From Gordionus sp. m RMFG-2023 (Eukaryota; Nematomorpha; Gordioida; Chordodea; Parachordodidae): DNA of 64,000 nucleotides. Position numbers and translations under genes: made by a program. Location of the stretch: positions 12,090,052-12,154,051 of the forward strand of contig NC_088776.1 of the NCBI RefSeq assembly GCF_954871325.1, written 5' to 3'. The notes under the pieces were generated by a model that was not told the DNA's origin, did not search any database, and saw only the letters and a list, made by a program, of their open reading frames with translations. Below, one piece after another: positions 12,876 to 25,315 of this stretch. Each line of letters starts with the position of its first letter. The stretch's first letter is position 1.

Positions 12876-14854
12876 TTCATCATGGTTATGTTAAAACTAA
12901 TTATATAATGCATTTATTTTGTAATAAAAATAATTATAAAATACGATTTTTTTAAAAAAATATACTTTAATAAAATATTTCATTAGGAATGGTTGAAATC
13001 ATTCGTTTTTTTTAAAAAAAAACAATTATTAGTAATCTGTGGAATAACCGTTATTACTAAAGAAATAAATTTAAAATTTAGTATATTTTGAAGTTTTTAA
13101 ACTTAAAAACAAAGTCGTAATACATAGGATTGGACTGGAATATCTCAAAATGCAGATTCAGCACATCGTCAACCAATTTAACTCCATATCTACTTTTGGT
13201 CAAAAATGACATTTTTATATATTTTTATAATACAATCCTATTAACATATCCGAAATATAATCAGTCAAATTATCTAATTTATATAATCTCCGTAATCAAA
13301 AAATGAATATTTTCGTATCTTAATTTTAATTTTTTCTATCAAATTTCCTACCATCTTAAGGTTAAATAAATCAAAGGAGACTATATACCTCTAATGTTAA
13401 ATTATTTTTTTAATACATCAACGAGATTCAAACCACAGACTTAACGTTCCAAACGCAAACATTCTTTCCCACTCAGCCCCCTTCTATCTTAAAGTTTCTA
13501 TTACATTTATTCTTATATATGAATTTATATTTTCAAAAAAATTAACAGGTAGTAAAATTATCTACATATGGAATTCTTTTATATTAAACACATTTTGTAA
13601 TAGATTAATTTTAAATCGTTATTATGGAAAATAGAAATAGTTCAAAATAAAAAATGTTTATCTTTAATAACTTTGTTAAAAAAATTTAACGAAAACCAAG
13701 GAACGTATATATATATATTGCGTAATCACATTAATTCCAAAATATTAAACCTCTATTAATATCTTATATTACACACTATCACCTTAATTTTATGACAAAT
13801 CTTATAATAAAAAATATCAAATTTATTAGTTTAACATTTTTAAAATTAAACATTTCTTTTATAAATTCTTTTTATATTTAATGAAATATAATAATATCAA
13901 ATTTATTAGTTTAATATTTTTAAAAATTAAATTAAATATATTATTAAATTCATTAGGTTCTAGATGAAAAATGTCATAAATAGGAGAAATCTAAAATAAT
14001 TTAGATATATTTTTCTTTTGCATTAGGATTTATTTTCATTTAAAAAATTTTGTAATATATTAAAAATTAAATTGTTCATCTTTGAATTCTATTTATATAT
14101 AGGGGGTATTTTAGATTCCATTTTCATTTCAAAAAATGGGTGATTAATTAAAAATTTGTTTATTTTTATTTTGCCTACTCAAATTAATATTAAATAAACC
14201 AATAATATGAAAGTGTAAAAAAGTTTAAAATTATATATATCTGAATTGAGTATAAAAGCTTAAAACTCAAAAATTTTATAGGCTGAATCAAATGGTGTAA
14301 GGTGAAATCATTTATGTGATAATTAAAGACTATATTAAAATTTTTTAAATATTAGTTTAAATAATTTACCTACTAATAAAAATTTATTAAAACGTAATTT
14401 ATTCAGAAAGTATTTTTTTTGGCAAAATATGTGAAACTAGGAAAGTTTTTCAAAAGATGAAATCAGGTATAAAAATATATCTTCACACCAAATTTAAAGT
14501 CTTTATGCTCAAGGGTTAGAAAGTTATTCGCGTTAACATTGTTACCCCATCAATCGCTTTACCCCGGTCTCTCTTATTTTAGAGAGGTTTTATGGACTCT
14601 ATATTTAATGCCTTGAACAAAATGGTGAATTAAAATATTAATAAACATTATAAAAAAATTAAGAGATGTTTGTGACAATAACACTTAGCATAAAAATAAA
14701 GGACATTGAGAAAGATAAAATGTTATAAATTAGCAATTAAATTACAACTGGGGCCTGGTCAAAAAATTCCTTATATATTTTGCTCCTTCTAAAGCGAAAT
14801 CTCAGATAGACCACATAAGGGATTTGGGAAATAAATTTAAATCTTTCTCTCTTT

Positions 14855-14942
<88 letters not shown>

Positions 14943-17681
14943 AAATTGACATTTCTTCCTGAAAGTCTTTTTATGCCTAAAATCACAAAGAATTTTCTTA
15001 TAAAAGATTACGAAAGAGATTTGAAATTTTAGGTAAAATTTGATCAAAACCTAGTATGAGACTTCTCAAAAAATCTTGAGAGATCAATTTTATGAGGATT
15101 TTTTTATTTTGATGAATTTCAAACTCTGATATTTCTTATCTTAAGAAAAATAAAGAGAAAAAGAAAAGTATGCTAATTATTTTTGCATGTGCCGAGTTTC
15201 CCAAAATATTTGTTTGGAAAATATAATTATAATATTTGATTTTTTTTTGTTTTGACTTACTCGTGTTAAGACTCAAATTAAATAGTATCCAGGACTAATA
15301 AATTCAAGAAAAAAGAAAAAGGAATATAAATTAATTTTTAATTTTTTTAATAGAAAAAAATACCATGTTAATTAGCAAATTAAAAGTCTTATATTTTTAA
15401 CTTTTAAATAAGGGTAAATTTGTAAAACGTACATTTTTCCGGCATTGGTTCCAACTCCCGGGAAATACAGAGCTAGGATTTTTAATTAAAATGAATAAAA
15501 ACTTTTTGTATATTAAAATACATTATTACCCAATTATTTCAATTGAAAAAAAACGAACTTAAAGTCCAACGATAATTTTTATAATTTAATTTTAATAATT
15601 AATTAGAACAAATAAATTCAAATTGCTTCCCTACTTTTGTAAATTAACACAAAATGTATTTGCAAAATTTAATTTAGCGAACCGAACCTGACCAAACTCT
15701 TAAAATTCCAGGAACAATACTAAAAGCAGGAAACTGAACCATTTTTTTGTAATTTTTATTAAAATAAATTCTTTAAAACAATACAACGCTATAAAATATT
15801 TTTAAAAAATATATAGTATTTTTACAAGTAAAGATAAAAAAAAAGAAGATACAAATTATAATTATTAAAAATATTAATTTTTTATATGGAGTTATTTTTC
15901 GCTTTGAATTCATATATTGGCGTCCACTAACTATTTTCATGTGAGTTATTTGCCTGATGCTGTAGAATGTATTTCTTAGATGGTTGGAGAGTTGAATAGG
16001 TTTAGTTTTCGTAGTTCATCGATGTAGCTTGAGTACAGCCGTTTGAGCCTCTACTATGAGTTGGACTGTATTGGTGATATGGTTATCTTTAATCTCTTAT
16101 TATTTGACCAAGGGATCTGAAGGTATATACGCCTTTCTAAGATGACATGGATTTGGTTAATTCCTTTTAGTTAATTTAGACTTTTGTCTTTTCTTTTATG
16201 CCAACATATGTATCGAAGATATCATATTTGAAAAGCGTAAAAAATCGAGACAAGTTGTTAGTTTTGTATTATCTCTATGTTAATCTAGTTGTGAAAAATA
16301 AATTAGATTTCTAATTGGATTTAAGCTACCATAAGGCAATCCGAGCAAGGCATCGCACTTTAACGTTCATATTAAGTATTTACAAGGTAAATTTTAAATC
16401 GTTAGTTTAGTTCAAGATTCAACTATTAAAATATAAAAGATAATAAATTATATGATTATAAATATATGTTTATCCAATAATTGATAATAATGATAATCAC
16501 TAGGACTCGGAAAAACCAAAAACAAAACGAGATTTTGTTTTTAACTTTAAGTTTACATTTGTTTTATTTTTTGATTTATAGATTTTTGTCTCGTGCTTGA
16601 TTTATATTTTTAATTAGTTCTTGCTTTAAAATTGTTTCCTAATGTTAACTTAATAGTATTTTGATTTTGGAACCGAAGCCAGAACCCTTGGTTAAAACAA
16701 AACTTGGAATGCCTCTATTATAAATTTTTCAAGAACTGGTTCTAATGAAGGTATAATAATTTATTATTGTTCAAAATATTTTATGATTTAGAGGGTTCAT
16801 TTATTGCTTATAATTTTAGTAATTTCATGGTTTTAAAAGAGTTTGAAACACACCATCAAATCAATTTATATTACTTATGTTAATGAATTTATGAAGAATT
16901 TGTTGTTAAACATTGATTATCCCATTTTAAATTCCGACAAGTGGTTTTATTGTATAAAAATAATAATTTTAGTAAATTCCCCTGTAAACGTTTTCGATGT
17001 ATTTTACTACTATATGATAATTATTATAAACTTTAAGTCAATTTTGGTAAGAGCAAATTTGGCAAAAAAATTTAAAAAAACATTGTTTTTCAATTTAAAA
17101 AAATTGCACTGGGCTTCTATGTTTATAGGTAAATGTTTGTTTAATTGTTTTGGCTGATTTTTCTCATTTTGTTTTTGGTACAAATTTATTTTCTTTTTAA
17201 AAATTCAGCTTGCTAGTCAAATTTTTTTAAAAAATGCCTGGAATTTGATTCAATTTGAAAAAAAACTAGGCCCAAATTTTTTATTCATTGATGTAACCTT
17301 GCCCAAAAAATTTTAAATGACTCATAGGGCCAAGCTTAGCAAAAAATCTTAATTTATAAATTAAGCATATTATTTTAAATAAATAAAAATTAGTAATTCC
17401 CTTTTCCTAATACTAGAGAAATAATATATACCATTTTATTTTACAAAAGGAAGAGAATATATTATTTTATTTATTTAAATCTGCCCAAGTTTTTTTATAG
17501 AGCTCTACTATGATTATACAAAAAAAATTAAAACCAAATTTAATTGTTATAATGAAAACCAGAACAAACATTTATAACGATGATAATCTACTGTCAGTAA
17601 TAAAGTAAAAAAAAGTTCAGGTTCTTGTTTTAAATTTCAAAATTATTTAGAAACCAAACTTATTTTACATGGTGTTCCTAC
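12876..17681. other. AT-rich intergenic DNA, no gene seen
   Basis: The region downstream of the LRR gene shows only stop-rich AT sequence apart from the GAAA microsatellite. Weak LINE-like wording on the minus strand at 15950-16160 (YIDELRKLNL) is too short to call. A patch at 16500-16760 with GAACCGAAGCCAGAACC and AAGAACTGGTTCTAA resembles sequence flanking the hAT element at 34.6-36.4 kb and may be an old MITE. Confidence 0.35.
14855..14944. repeat. (GAAA)n microsatellite, about 22 copies
   Basis: An almost perfect run of the tetranucleotide AAGA/GAAA spans about 90 bp. Apparent minus-strand ORFs of repeated Phe-Leu-Ser across it are artefacts of the repeat. Confidence 0.97.
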
Positions 17682-18902
17682 TTGAGGTCTGCAATGGGCT
17701 GGTTTTTAGCCCAAAAGCCTGCCTGTCCAATATTTTTAAAAAATTATACATGCCCACCAATAGTTTTTAAAAAAAATATACACACTCGTCCATGAGTCTA
17801 AATTCTTCACTCGCCCACCTGTCCATTAGTCTAAAATTTCTTACTCGTCTGCCCATTATATAATTTTTTTTAACCCACACCCATAAAATTTAAATAAGCT
17901 CATTCTTCCAACTAATTAAAAAAAATGATTCAGTTTCAATGCTACACCATTATAAAAAAGTTTACTAATTTAGGAAATTACTATATTAAGCAAAAAAAAT
18001 TCATTTAAATTATAGATAAAGAATTCATTTGATTTAATAAAATATTTATCTAAAAATATAAAATAAATATTTATTGATATAATTTATAATTATAATGTAA
18101 AAATAAGAATGAATCAACAATTTCTGGATTTATGCATGTTCCATATTTTTCTATAAATAAACCTTCCAGCAATGTTAATTCCCCGTTCAGAATCAGCACT
18201 GGTTAATCTTGATAGCTTCAATAAATCTTTTTCTTGTTGTTTCCACCAAAGTAGGATATCCGCTTGAAGAATATCCTCCACTTAGGTAAGATATTTAAAT
18301 AAAAAGGGAAACCATTAAAAAAGTAATTTAAATTAATTGTTTATAAATGGTAAACTTAAACTACACTTAGTAGCCTAAAATCCTTATACAAAAACTCACT
18401 ACTTTAAGATTTAAATATTTTGTTATGTCATTAGGTAAGGTGCTCTCCTCTGTAACAGCTATATCTTCCCATCTGTTGTTGTTTAATTTTGATGTGGATA
18501 CTATCTATTTCAAACATTGCATTTATAATTTAATGTCTTTAATTGAATTCTCTTTGCTATTGAAGAAATGGGTAAAATAAGATTTTCATCCACGTTGATA
18601 TAATATTCTTCCATGCAAATATATGTTTTCGATATCAACACATCCTTAGATATCAATTGATATTAAAAATGTTGAAATTTCATGGAGCATTTTTTAAATA
18701 TTTATATAAATGATTTTAAATAACAAAAGTTGTAAATTTTTTAACCTGTCCACCTACCTGCCCATAGTTTAAATATTTTTCTTATCCTTAGCCTGACCAC
18801 CCACCTATTCTTAAAAAAAGTTTAACCTGCTATCCTGTGGGCCCATTTAGATGAACCGAGCATGAGTGGGCAGACTAAAAACCTGCCCAATGTAGACCTC
18901 TA
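17682..18902 (-). mobile_element. Non-autonomous hAT element, 1.2 kb, 8-bp target duplication
   Basis: The ends are inverted: TTGAGGTCTGCAATGGGC at the left and the complement of TAGAGGTCTACATTGGGC at the right. The inverted similarity extends through GGTTTTTAG. The element is flanked on both sides by the exact octamer GTTCCTAC (17674-17681 and 18903-18910). An 8-bp duplication and a TAGAGGTCTGCA-type end are the hallmarks of hAT transposons. The interior keeps only the tail of a transposase on the minus strand. A relative lies at 60679-61163. Confidence 0.88.
18128..18284 (-). pseudogene. hAT transposase C-terminal fragment inside the 1.2-kb element
   Basis: The minus strand reads VEDILQADILLWWKQQEKDL, then KLSRLTSADSERGINIAGRF. 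This matches the hAT dimerisation region (ILxWWKxxE ... TSAxSERxFSxAGRxF). The usual Phe-Ser after SER is changed to Gly-Ile, and no upstream catalytic region remains, so the element cannot move on its own. Confidence 0.75.
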
Positions 18903-19366
18903 GTTCCTACCATTTTCTAATTACAATTTCTTGAGACAATTGTGCAGAAATCATAATATAACAAAGTTAAGTATGTATCAGACCTCTCCTTAAAATTAAT
19001 TGGGATTGCCATATTTAACAGGTATTTCCATTGTAGGGGCCTTTGAATGAAACCAAGGTAAAGCTTAACTTTTTTTAAAACCATTTAATCTTATGTAAAT
19101 TTTAAAATTTTTTTATAGTCAATTGAAATTTATCAAAGTTGAAATTATCAAGAATATAGTTTTAGATATAGGATTTTTGATGTCATTGTTATGTAAGGAA
19201 ATAGAAAAAATTTATATTAAATCAACCAATATGATTTAATAATATTCTACAATTTATTTCCAAAATTCACACATCTTTAACAACTATCAGTATTATATAT
19301 ATTATGCAAAAATCAATTTGGACTATTTACAAGATCATATAATATACTAGTATTTGATTGAAATGT

Positions 19367-19828
19367 TTATTCAATTTTAGATATAATTCCTGCTTTCTTG
19401 AGCTCCTCAACTAGCTCTCCGTTTTTGTGCATTTGTAAAAGAATATCACACCCACCAATAAATTCTTTATTTATATAAATCTGAGGTATCGTAGGCCAAT
19501 TTGAATATTCTTTAATAGCTGTTTTTTTAAAAACAATGTAATTAAATGTTAAATTTTATTAACCATTTCGAATTTTTTCGTTTTCAAGAACATCAATATC
19601 GTAAATGTCAACACCATGCATTTCAAATATTTTAGCAACAGCATTACTAAAGCCACATTTGGGCGATTCCTTAGTTCCTTTCATAAATACTACAACTTTT
19701 TTGGGAGCTTTATCTATTAGATTTTGTATGCATTGAGAATTTTTGGTGTTTGTACAAAAGTATTTCAGAAAATATCCATGTGAATATGAAAAATTTTTAT
19801 AAAAATTTATCATTTTGAATGAATGCAT
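19367..19828 (-). CDS. GLRX5: Mitochondrial monothiol glutaredoxin, GLRX5-like
   Basis: Two exons join in frame: 19828-19564, then 19518-19367, giving 138 residues. The 45-nt intron has GT at 19563-19562 and ends in CAG at 19521-19519; the split codon gives Ala. The CGFS active site ([12 protein letters not shown]) is followed by [10 protein letters not shown] and [12 protein letters not shown]. These are the conserved TIPQ and GGCD glutathione-binding motifs of monothiol glutaredoxins. The first 25-30 residues lack acids and are basic and aromatic, fitting a mitochondrial presequence. Family members carry a bridging [2Fe-2S] cluster with glutathione and pass it on during iron-sulfur protein maturation. 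All key residues are present and the length matches the family. The start at 19828 is the first ATG. I regard the gene as complete and functional. Confidence 0.95.
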
Positions 19829-20833
19829 GGTTTGTGAGGTTGATTCTGGGTTTTAAGGAGTCAACCAGATGTTACATTGAATAAGTAATATTTTAAATAT
19901 ATTTAAAAATTGTTATCAAATATTTAAGCCTTGAGGTAAAGTTGTTAAACTTATATATGGTACAATAGCTGAACTTAGTTATTTGGAGTTAATCTCCCAT
20001 CAAGCCTAAGATTTTCATCAAAGTAGAAAAGTAAAGGAATTAATAATAGTGTATGATGATTTTTTAAATTTTTTAAGGCTTAAAAAATATAAAAAATATA
20101 TAATATAAAAATATATAACTTATTTCTATCATATTTAAAATTATAAAAATCTTTGAAAGATGATTATTCCTTACCTTTTTAGGATACGGTTCAAACATTT
20201 AAATCGATTTGTTTTTACATGGAATTCTATATATCATTTAAAGGTTATTTCAACATCTATTCAGTTTACAAAAAAATTATATTTACCTATCTCAATCAAG
20301 GTTTTAAATTATCAAACTTTTTTTGGTTCTTTAAATGAAACTATTTCTATTTCTAATATCTTAAAATAATATTTAACTTATATTTCATATTTTTATTTAT
20401 AATATAATTGCTTAATATATTTGCACTATATAGTCATAGGTTTCTATACTGTTTGGTGAAATGGACATATGCACATTCATTAAAATCCTTAAAAAAATTA
20501 TATTTTAAGAATTAAGAATTTAAAAAGATAGCTGCCACCTACCTTCTATAGCTACTCATCTATATAGGATATAATATTTTTGCCTTAATATATCTTGGCT
20601 CAGCAACTTTACGTTATTCAATTTTTAATAATTAGTTATACTCAAGGATTTTAAATATTTTTGACCTTAATCTATTCTTAAAGATTCTATATTTAATTGT
20701 TAGACATAATTAATTTAAATAATGAAAAAATAGAAATTCATGGGTAAAAACATTGTTTTAGTAAGGATTTGTAAGCATAGGATCCATATTTTGATATCAA
20801 ACAAATTATTAATTAGGTCATCACTAATATAAA
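19829..20833. other. 5' flank of the glutaredoxin gene
   Basis: This is AT-rich sequence upstream of the minus-strand glutaredoxin start. No TATA-like or other promoter element can be singled out against the AT background. One short plus-strand frame is listed separately. Confidence 0.3.
20161..20369 (+). CDS. Hypothetical 69-residue ORF, divergent from the glutaredoxin gene
   Basis: The ATG at 20161 opens a frame with an acid-free, basic and hydrophobic amino end (MIIPYLFRIRFKHLNRFVFT) that could be a mitochondrial presequence or first exon. It lies 332 bp from the glutaredoxin start in divergent orientation. No family was recognised, and a frame of this length can arise by chance in such DNA, so this is a weak call. 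Confidence 0.18.
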
Positions 20834-21149
20834 GATTAGATATTTGAAGTTGAGGTAGCAGAGTTCAATAAAAAAATGATAAAGATGTTTAATGAAATAC
20901 TAATTGGTCTACCTTGCTAGTTTTCTGTTAAAAAAGATTCCCCTTGCCCTCCAAGTACAACTTTGCAGTAAAAATTCTGGTTAGAATTACCCAGATTAGA
21001 TATTTGAGGTTGAGGTAGCAAAGTTCAATAAAAAAATAAGATGTTTAATGAAATACTAATTGGTCCATCTTGCTAGTTTTCTATTAAAAAAGATTCCCCT
21101 TGCCCTCCAAGTACAACTTTGCAGTAAAAATTCTGGTTAGAATTACCCA
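20834..21149. repeat. Tandem duplication, two copies of 160 bp
   Basis: The unit beginning GATTAGATATTTGA starts at 20834 and again at 20994. The two copies differ at only a handful of positions and by a short indel. Both contain ATTCCCCTTGCCCTCCAAGT and end in TTAGAATTACCCA. The copies are similar enough that the duplication is recent. No coding content was recognised. Confidence 0.93.
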
Positions 21150-22425
21150 ATCTCATTTATGATTATAATAGATAAAGAGAGTAATGAGTGGGAAATTTCC
21201 CCTGTAAATTTTATTCATTTTTCGCTAAGACTATCTAATACTTAAAAAGATTTTTAGCCACATTTGTAATTTTCTATTATAAAGAAGCTTATTTTGTGTC
21301 TTTTGATAAAATTTTCAAATGAAATTTTTTGATGTTTTGGATACAGTAGTTTAAGGAACCAAGTCTATGTAGCCTTTTAACCAGAGTTGTTAAACCATAC
21401 TTTTAAAAGTAATGCGCTACTGCTATTGTTATTTTCCAAAAAAAAGTATGACACTACCCCTATCGCAACTCATCAAAAAAAATAGTATGCTATTTTACTA
21501 TTTTTTAAAAATAACTTTGGCTTCTTTTTAAAAAAACAATTTAGAAATAAATTTGTTTTATTCTTTTCTTATAATGTAATTGTACATTATATAATACATA
21601 AAAATTAACATTTCTAAATATTTAAATCTAGTGAGTTTTGATTATAAAAAAAATTATGTAAAAAGATTATAATTTAAAAAATAAAAATAACTATTTATGG
21701 TAATATTCATTTTTTATTTATTTTGTTGCATTTTATAATAAAATCATTTACTATACTACATCCACAACTCTAGAGTTACAATCATATAAGTTTTGTCTTA
21801 CTAAATAATCTCACAACACTAGCACTTGAGGGCCAGTATTTACTTTTATATACATATTTTTAATATAATAAAAATTATTGAGTATTTTTAGATTTAAAAA
21901 ACGTGTATAGGGGATTTTTTAGCATCCTTAATTTCAAAAAATTATCAATGGAAGTCGTTTTTGTGGTTGTAACTAGGAATCTTTGTTTGGTATGAGACTA
22001 TTCAGCTTTACCATAAGCCTCTCACATTGACCTTTAGCATCATCGGAATTTATATAAGAAGTTTAGTTCAAAATTGGGATGAATCAAGACAGCCAACACA
22101 TTATCTTCATTGTTTAGGTTGGGGAATGTAATAGTTACAAAAATAGTGTATTCAAAATATATCAATTATAAAATGTTATAAATCTTTTAGCTTTTAACTT
22201 TAAGTTAGAATAAATTATTCAGTCAAAACCAAAACAATTATATATCATCTTAGATTTCTACCTATAAAATATTGAATTAAAAATAAATTAAACCAACTTA
22301 AATTATGGATCATTCATAATTACATTTATTTTTGCTGTGAAAATAAAATTTCCATAATACAGTAAGTAAATTTTATTTGCCTTTTCTCAATGTCTTTTAA
22401 CATAGAGTTTACTAGGGGTTAGCAC
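21150..22425. other. Intergenic DNA, no gene seen
   Basis: This is stop-rich AT sequence. A moderately GC-richer patch at 21960-22130 shows no protein similarity. Confidence 0.35.
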
Positions 22426-22640
22426 TAGTGTTGAATGGCTCGCTTTGAGCCGATTTTTAAAAACGCCTAACTCAATATTTTATCCAGAAAAATATTACGC
22501 AAGCCTGGAGATTTTGTTCATAGAAGGTACAAAGGTCTAGACATGTATGAAATCTCGAGGCTTAGGCAATATTTTTCTGGCTAAAATATTGAGTTAACCG
22601 TTTTAAAAATCGGCTCAAAACGAGCCGTTTAACAATACTA
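22426..22640. mobile_element. hAT-type MITE, TAGTGTTG family, 215 bp
   Basis: The left end is TAGTGTTGAATGGCTC and the right end GAGCCGTTTAACAATACTA. These are imperfect inverted repeats, and the interior contains the complementary blocks CTCAATATTTTATCCAG and CTGGCTAAAATATTGAG. The flanks GTTAGCAC and GCTAACAC are probably a decayed 8-bp target duplication. It belongs to the same family as the copies at 25838-26058 and 50677-50881. Confidence 0.85.
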
Positions 22641-22651
22641 GCTAACACAAG

Positions 22652-23083
22652 TAGAGGCCTGCAAAGTAATTTTTTTGCACCGAGCCTAACCCGAGCCCAA
22701 ATTTAAAAAACTTTTTTGTCCGAGCCCGACCATAGCTCGAGCACACATTTTTTAGATCAATCCGACCCGAGTCCGAATAAAATTTTTCAATTTAAGTATG
22801 AATGTTATAATAACAAAATTTTTTTTTTATATATTTATTCATCGCTACCTTAAATAAAAAATAATAAAATATGAAGTAGAAGTCTGCAAAGTTAAAACGC
22901 CATATAACATATGTCTTTTATTTTGAGTAATTATAAAAATTAATTTCTATATTTAAATAAATCCGGGCCGGGCCGGCAAATCTTTTTAAAAAATCTCGGA
23001 TTCGGGCCGGGCCGGCAAAACTTTTTTAAAAAAAATTTTGGGCCGGGCCGTGCTTGAAAAATTAGGCCCGATGCAGATCACTA
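22652..23083. mobile_element. hAT-like MITE, TAGAGGCCTGCA / GGCCGGGC family
   Basis: The left end is TAGAGGCCTGCAAAG and the right end, read inverted, is TAGTGATCTGCATCGGGCC. Both flanks hold GC-rich words (CCGAGCCC, GGGCCGGGCCGGC) that are striking in this AT-rich DNA. Target duplications are not visible. It begins 12 bp after the end of the preceding MITE. Relatives lie at 24013-24256 and 27225-27441. Confidence 0.65.
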
Positions 23084-24012
23084 ATTTAGAGACTAAAAAA
23101 TAATTTTTTTTAAAATTTTTTAACAAAATATAATTATTACTAAAAAAAATTTTAAATAAATTCCCCCTTTTTTTTACAAATAACTTTACAAAAATACATT
23201 ATTTTCTTCATATTTATTTTTCTAATGTTATTTAATTCATATAACATTTAATTAACACGTTCCAGTTGCTTTCTCAAAAACAATTTCACATTCCTTATTT
23301 TTCCAACGTTTTTGTTACCTACTTTTTTTTATCGTTATACTAATTTTCAAAATTAATTACGTTTACTCAACACATTTCTTAACCTCTTTTTTCTTCCAAT
23401 ATCATAATTTTTAATTTAAAAAAAAATGAATTCTACAATTTACCCCCAATCATAATTAATTATTTATCCTTGAAACACTAAATTCTATCATTTAAATCCC
23501 CCCCCCCCCCCAAAGAAACTTTTACAACACATTTTCCTAAAATTTCCTTATTTTATCCATTCCATAATTTATCGCTTTTACTCAATATATATATTCCTTA
23601 CATTCACAATTTATTCTAATTTTTATCTTCCAAAACTAAATTTCTACAATTTCCCCACATTCCTATAAATCTTTTTCACTTTTCCTTAACTCCATTTTTA
23701 TAAACTACTACGCACTCTTTTTTTTAAAACGTTCCTATTTCTTATTTTTTAAATCTTTCCTGGCCGTTCTCATCATTTCACTCTCAACATTATGTTATAA
23801 CTAACGACTAACTGAAACATAACCAAACCATAACCTATACTATATAGCATCCAGTTAGGATCCCTCAAAAAATTATTCCTTAGATTAAGAAATATATTTT
23901 CTAAAATATCTACTTTTATAGATTTTGAAAAATATCTGAGTATATCGGTTCAGTTCATTCATCGGTTCTCCTAAGTCTTCCCATAAATTTATTAATGATA
24001 ATTATCAACCTG
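23084..24012. other. AT-rich DNA with a pure C tract, no gene seen
   Basis: Pyrimidine-rich on the plus strand. A run of 14 C lies at 23498-23511. No coding or RNA gene is supported. Confidence 0.4.
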
Positions 24013-24256
24013 TAGAGGTACCATTTGAATAGCGCAGCCCGGATTTTTTTCAAAAAATAATTTTCGGCCCGGCCCGGATTTTTAAAAAAAAATATTATAT
24101 TTATTTAGAGTTTTTATATCTAATAATGGCGATCTAAAATATTTGGTTTTAAAATATACGGCCAGGGGTTTTTAAAAAAAAATTTTTTATGCCCGGTCAA
24201 GGTGTATTTAAAAAATCAAAACGGGCCAGGCTTAAGGCCGGGCCTGCAAGTCTCTG
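24013..24256. mobile_element. hAT-like MITE, GGCCCGGCCC family, second copy
   Basis: The left end TAGAGGTACC and the right end GGGCCTGCAAGTCTCTG are inverted versions of the family terminus. Subterminal blocks TCGGCCCGGCCCGG and GGCCGGGCC are complementary. The middle matches the copy at 27225-27441 (TAATGGCGAT, then TTTAAAATATACGGCC). Confidence 0.65.
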
Positions 24257-24924
24257 ATAAAAATGTTTAATATTTTCTAGATATGTCGGTCGTTATATTT
24301 AAAATTTTGAATAACAACGCCCTTATCAAAATAACTCGTTATCGAAACTGTTACTATGATATATTGTGCTCCTTTTATTTCATCAATCGATGTGTATTGC
24401 ATAAAATCTCAAAGCTGCACTGATTTTTTTACTTTAATATTTAATATTAATTCTTTCTCAAAATCGTTATCTGATAAGTACATTTATCTTTATGCTTTTT
24501 TTGCTGTATTTATCACCCCTTCAATAAGCTTTTACGATAACAGTGGTGTATTATATTTTTATAAATAAGGCTCTTATGTATGGAAATTTTTAGGAATTGC
24601 CAAAGATGTATCCAACAATTTTGAATGCCTATCATCGGAGTTCTCAGATATGTCTTTCTTAATAAAATAATCATTTTTGTTTTATCTTGAGAATAGTTTT
24701 GGCACTAATTTTCTATGTAGGTGTTTTATTTTTATCAATGTCTTTTTGGCTTTAAGATAACGAATGATTTATTACTCTATTTTGATTATATCCAATAGAA
24801 CAACAAAAAGATAACATCTGAAAGAAAAATGAAATGAAATACGCATATAATTTGTTTATATTTGTTTCTATAAGTATATAAATGATATATTTTTTTCAGA
24901 TAAACAATGCATAGTAGTTTTTTT

Positions 24925-25115
24925 TAGTGTTGTTAAAGTAACTAGATTTTTGCTAAAAAATAACTGTAATTAGTTAAATTTTAAAAATTGTAACTAGTAA
25001 CTGTAACTAATTAAATTTCAAAAATTGTAACTAGTAACTATAAAAATTGTAATTAGTAACTCTAACTAGTTATATTTTTTGAAATGTAACTGCAAAAAGT
25101 AACTAGTTACTTAAA
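24925..25115. repeat. GTAACTAGTTAC-rich MITE, left-end copy
   Basis: The segment begins TAGTGTTGTTAAAGTAACTAG and continues as imperfect palindromic repeats of GTAACTAGT(T)A. The TAGTGTTG start is the hAT-type terminus seen in other MITEs here, but the interior is different. An oppositely oriented copy with the matching right end lies at about 28765-28909. The right end of this copy is missing. Confidence 0.6.
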
Positions 25116-25315
25116 AAAAAATATATATAAATCTAAATAATATATTCCAGTAATTAATTTTATTTTTAATTGCAAGTAAAATAATTTTATTTTCAAATAA
25201 ATTAATAAATATGGAAATGTTTTGAATTAAATCTGCACAACACTGTAACTATTTATTAAAATTATAATACTATATCTATATTCTATGTAAAAATATATAA
25301 TTAAAAGAAGAGAAA

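Noticed and set aside
14737-15047. Minus-strand ORFs of repeated FFLS/SFFL residues
   Set aside because: They are the translation of the GAAA microsatellite, not a gene.
15950-16160. Possible LINE tail on the minus strand (YIDELRKLNL)
   Set aside because: A single short phrase resembles LINE RT tails, but no other motif supports it.
16843-17157. 104-residue plus-strand ORF
   Set aside because: It has only Ile/Lys/Asn/Phe-rich composition typical of AT-rich noncoding DNA and no recognisable motif.
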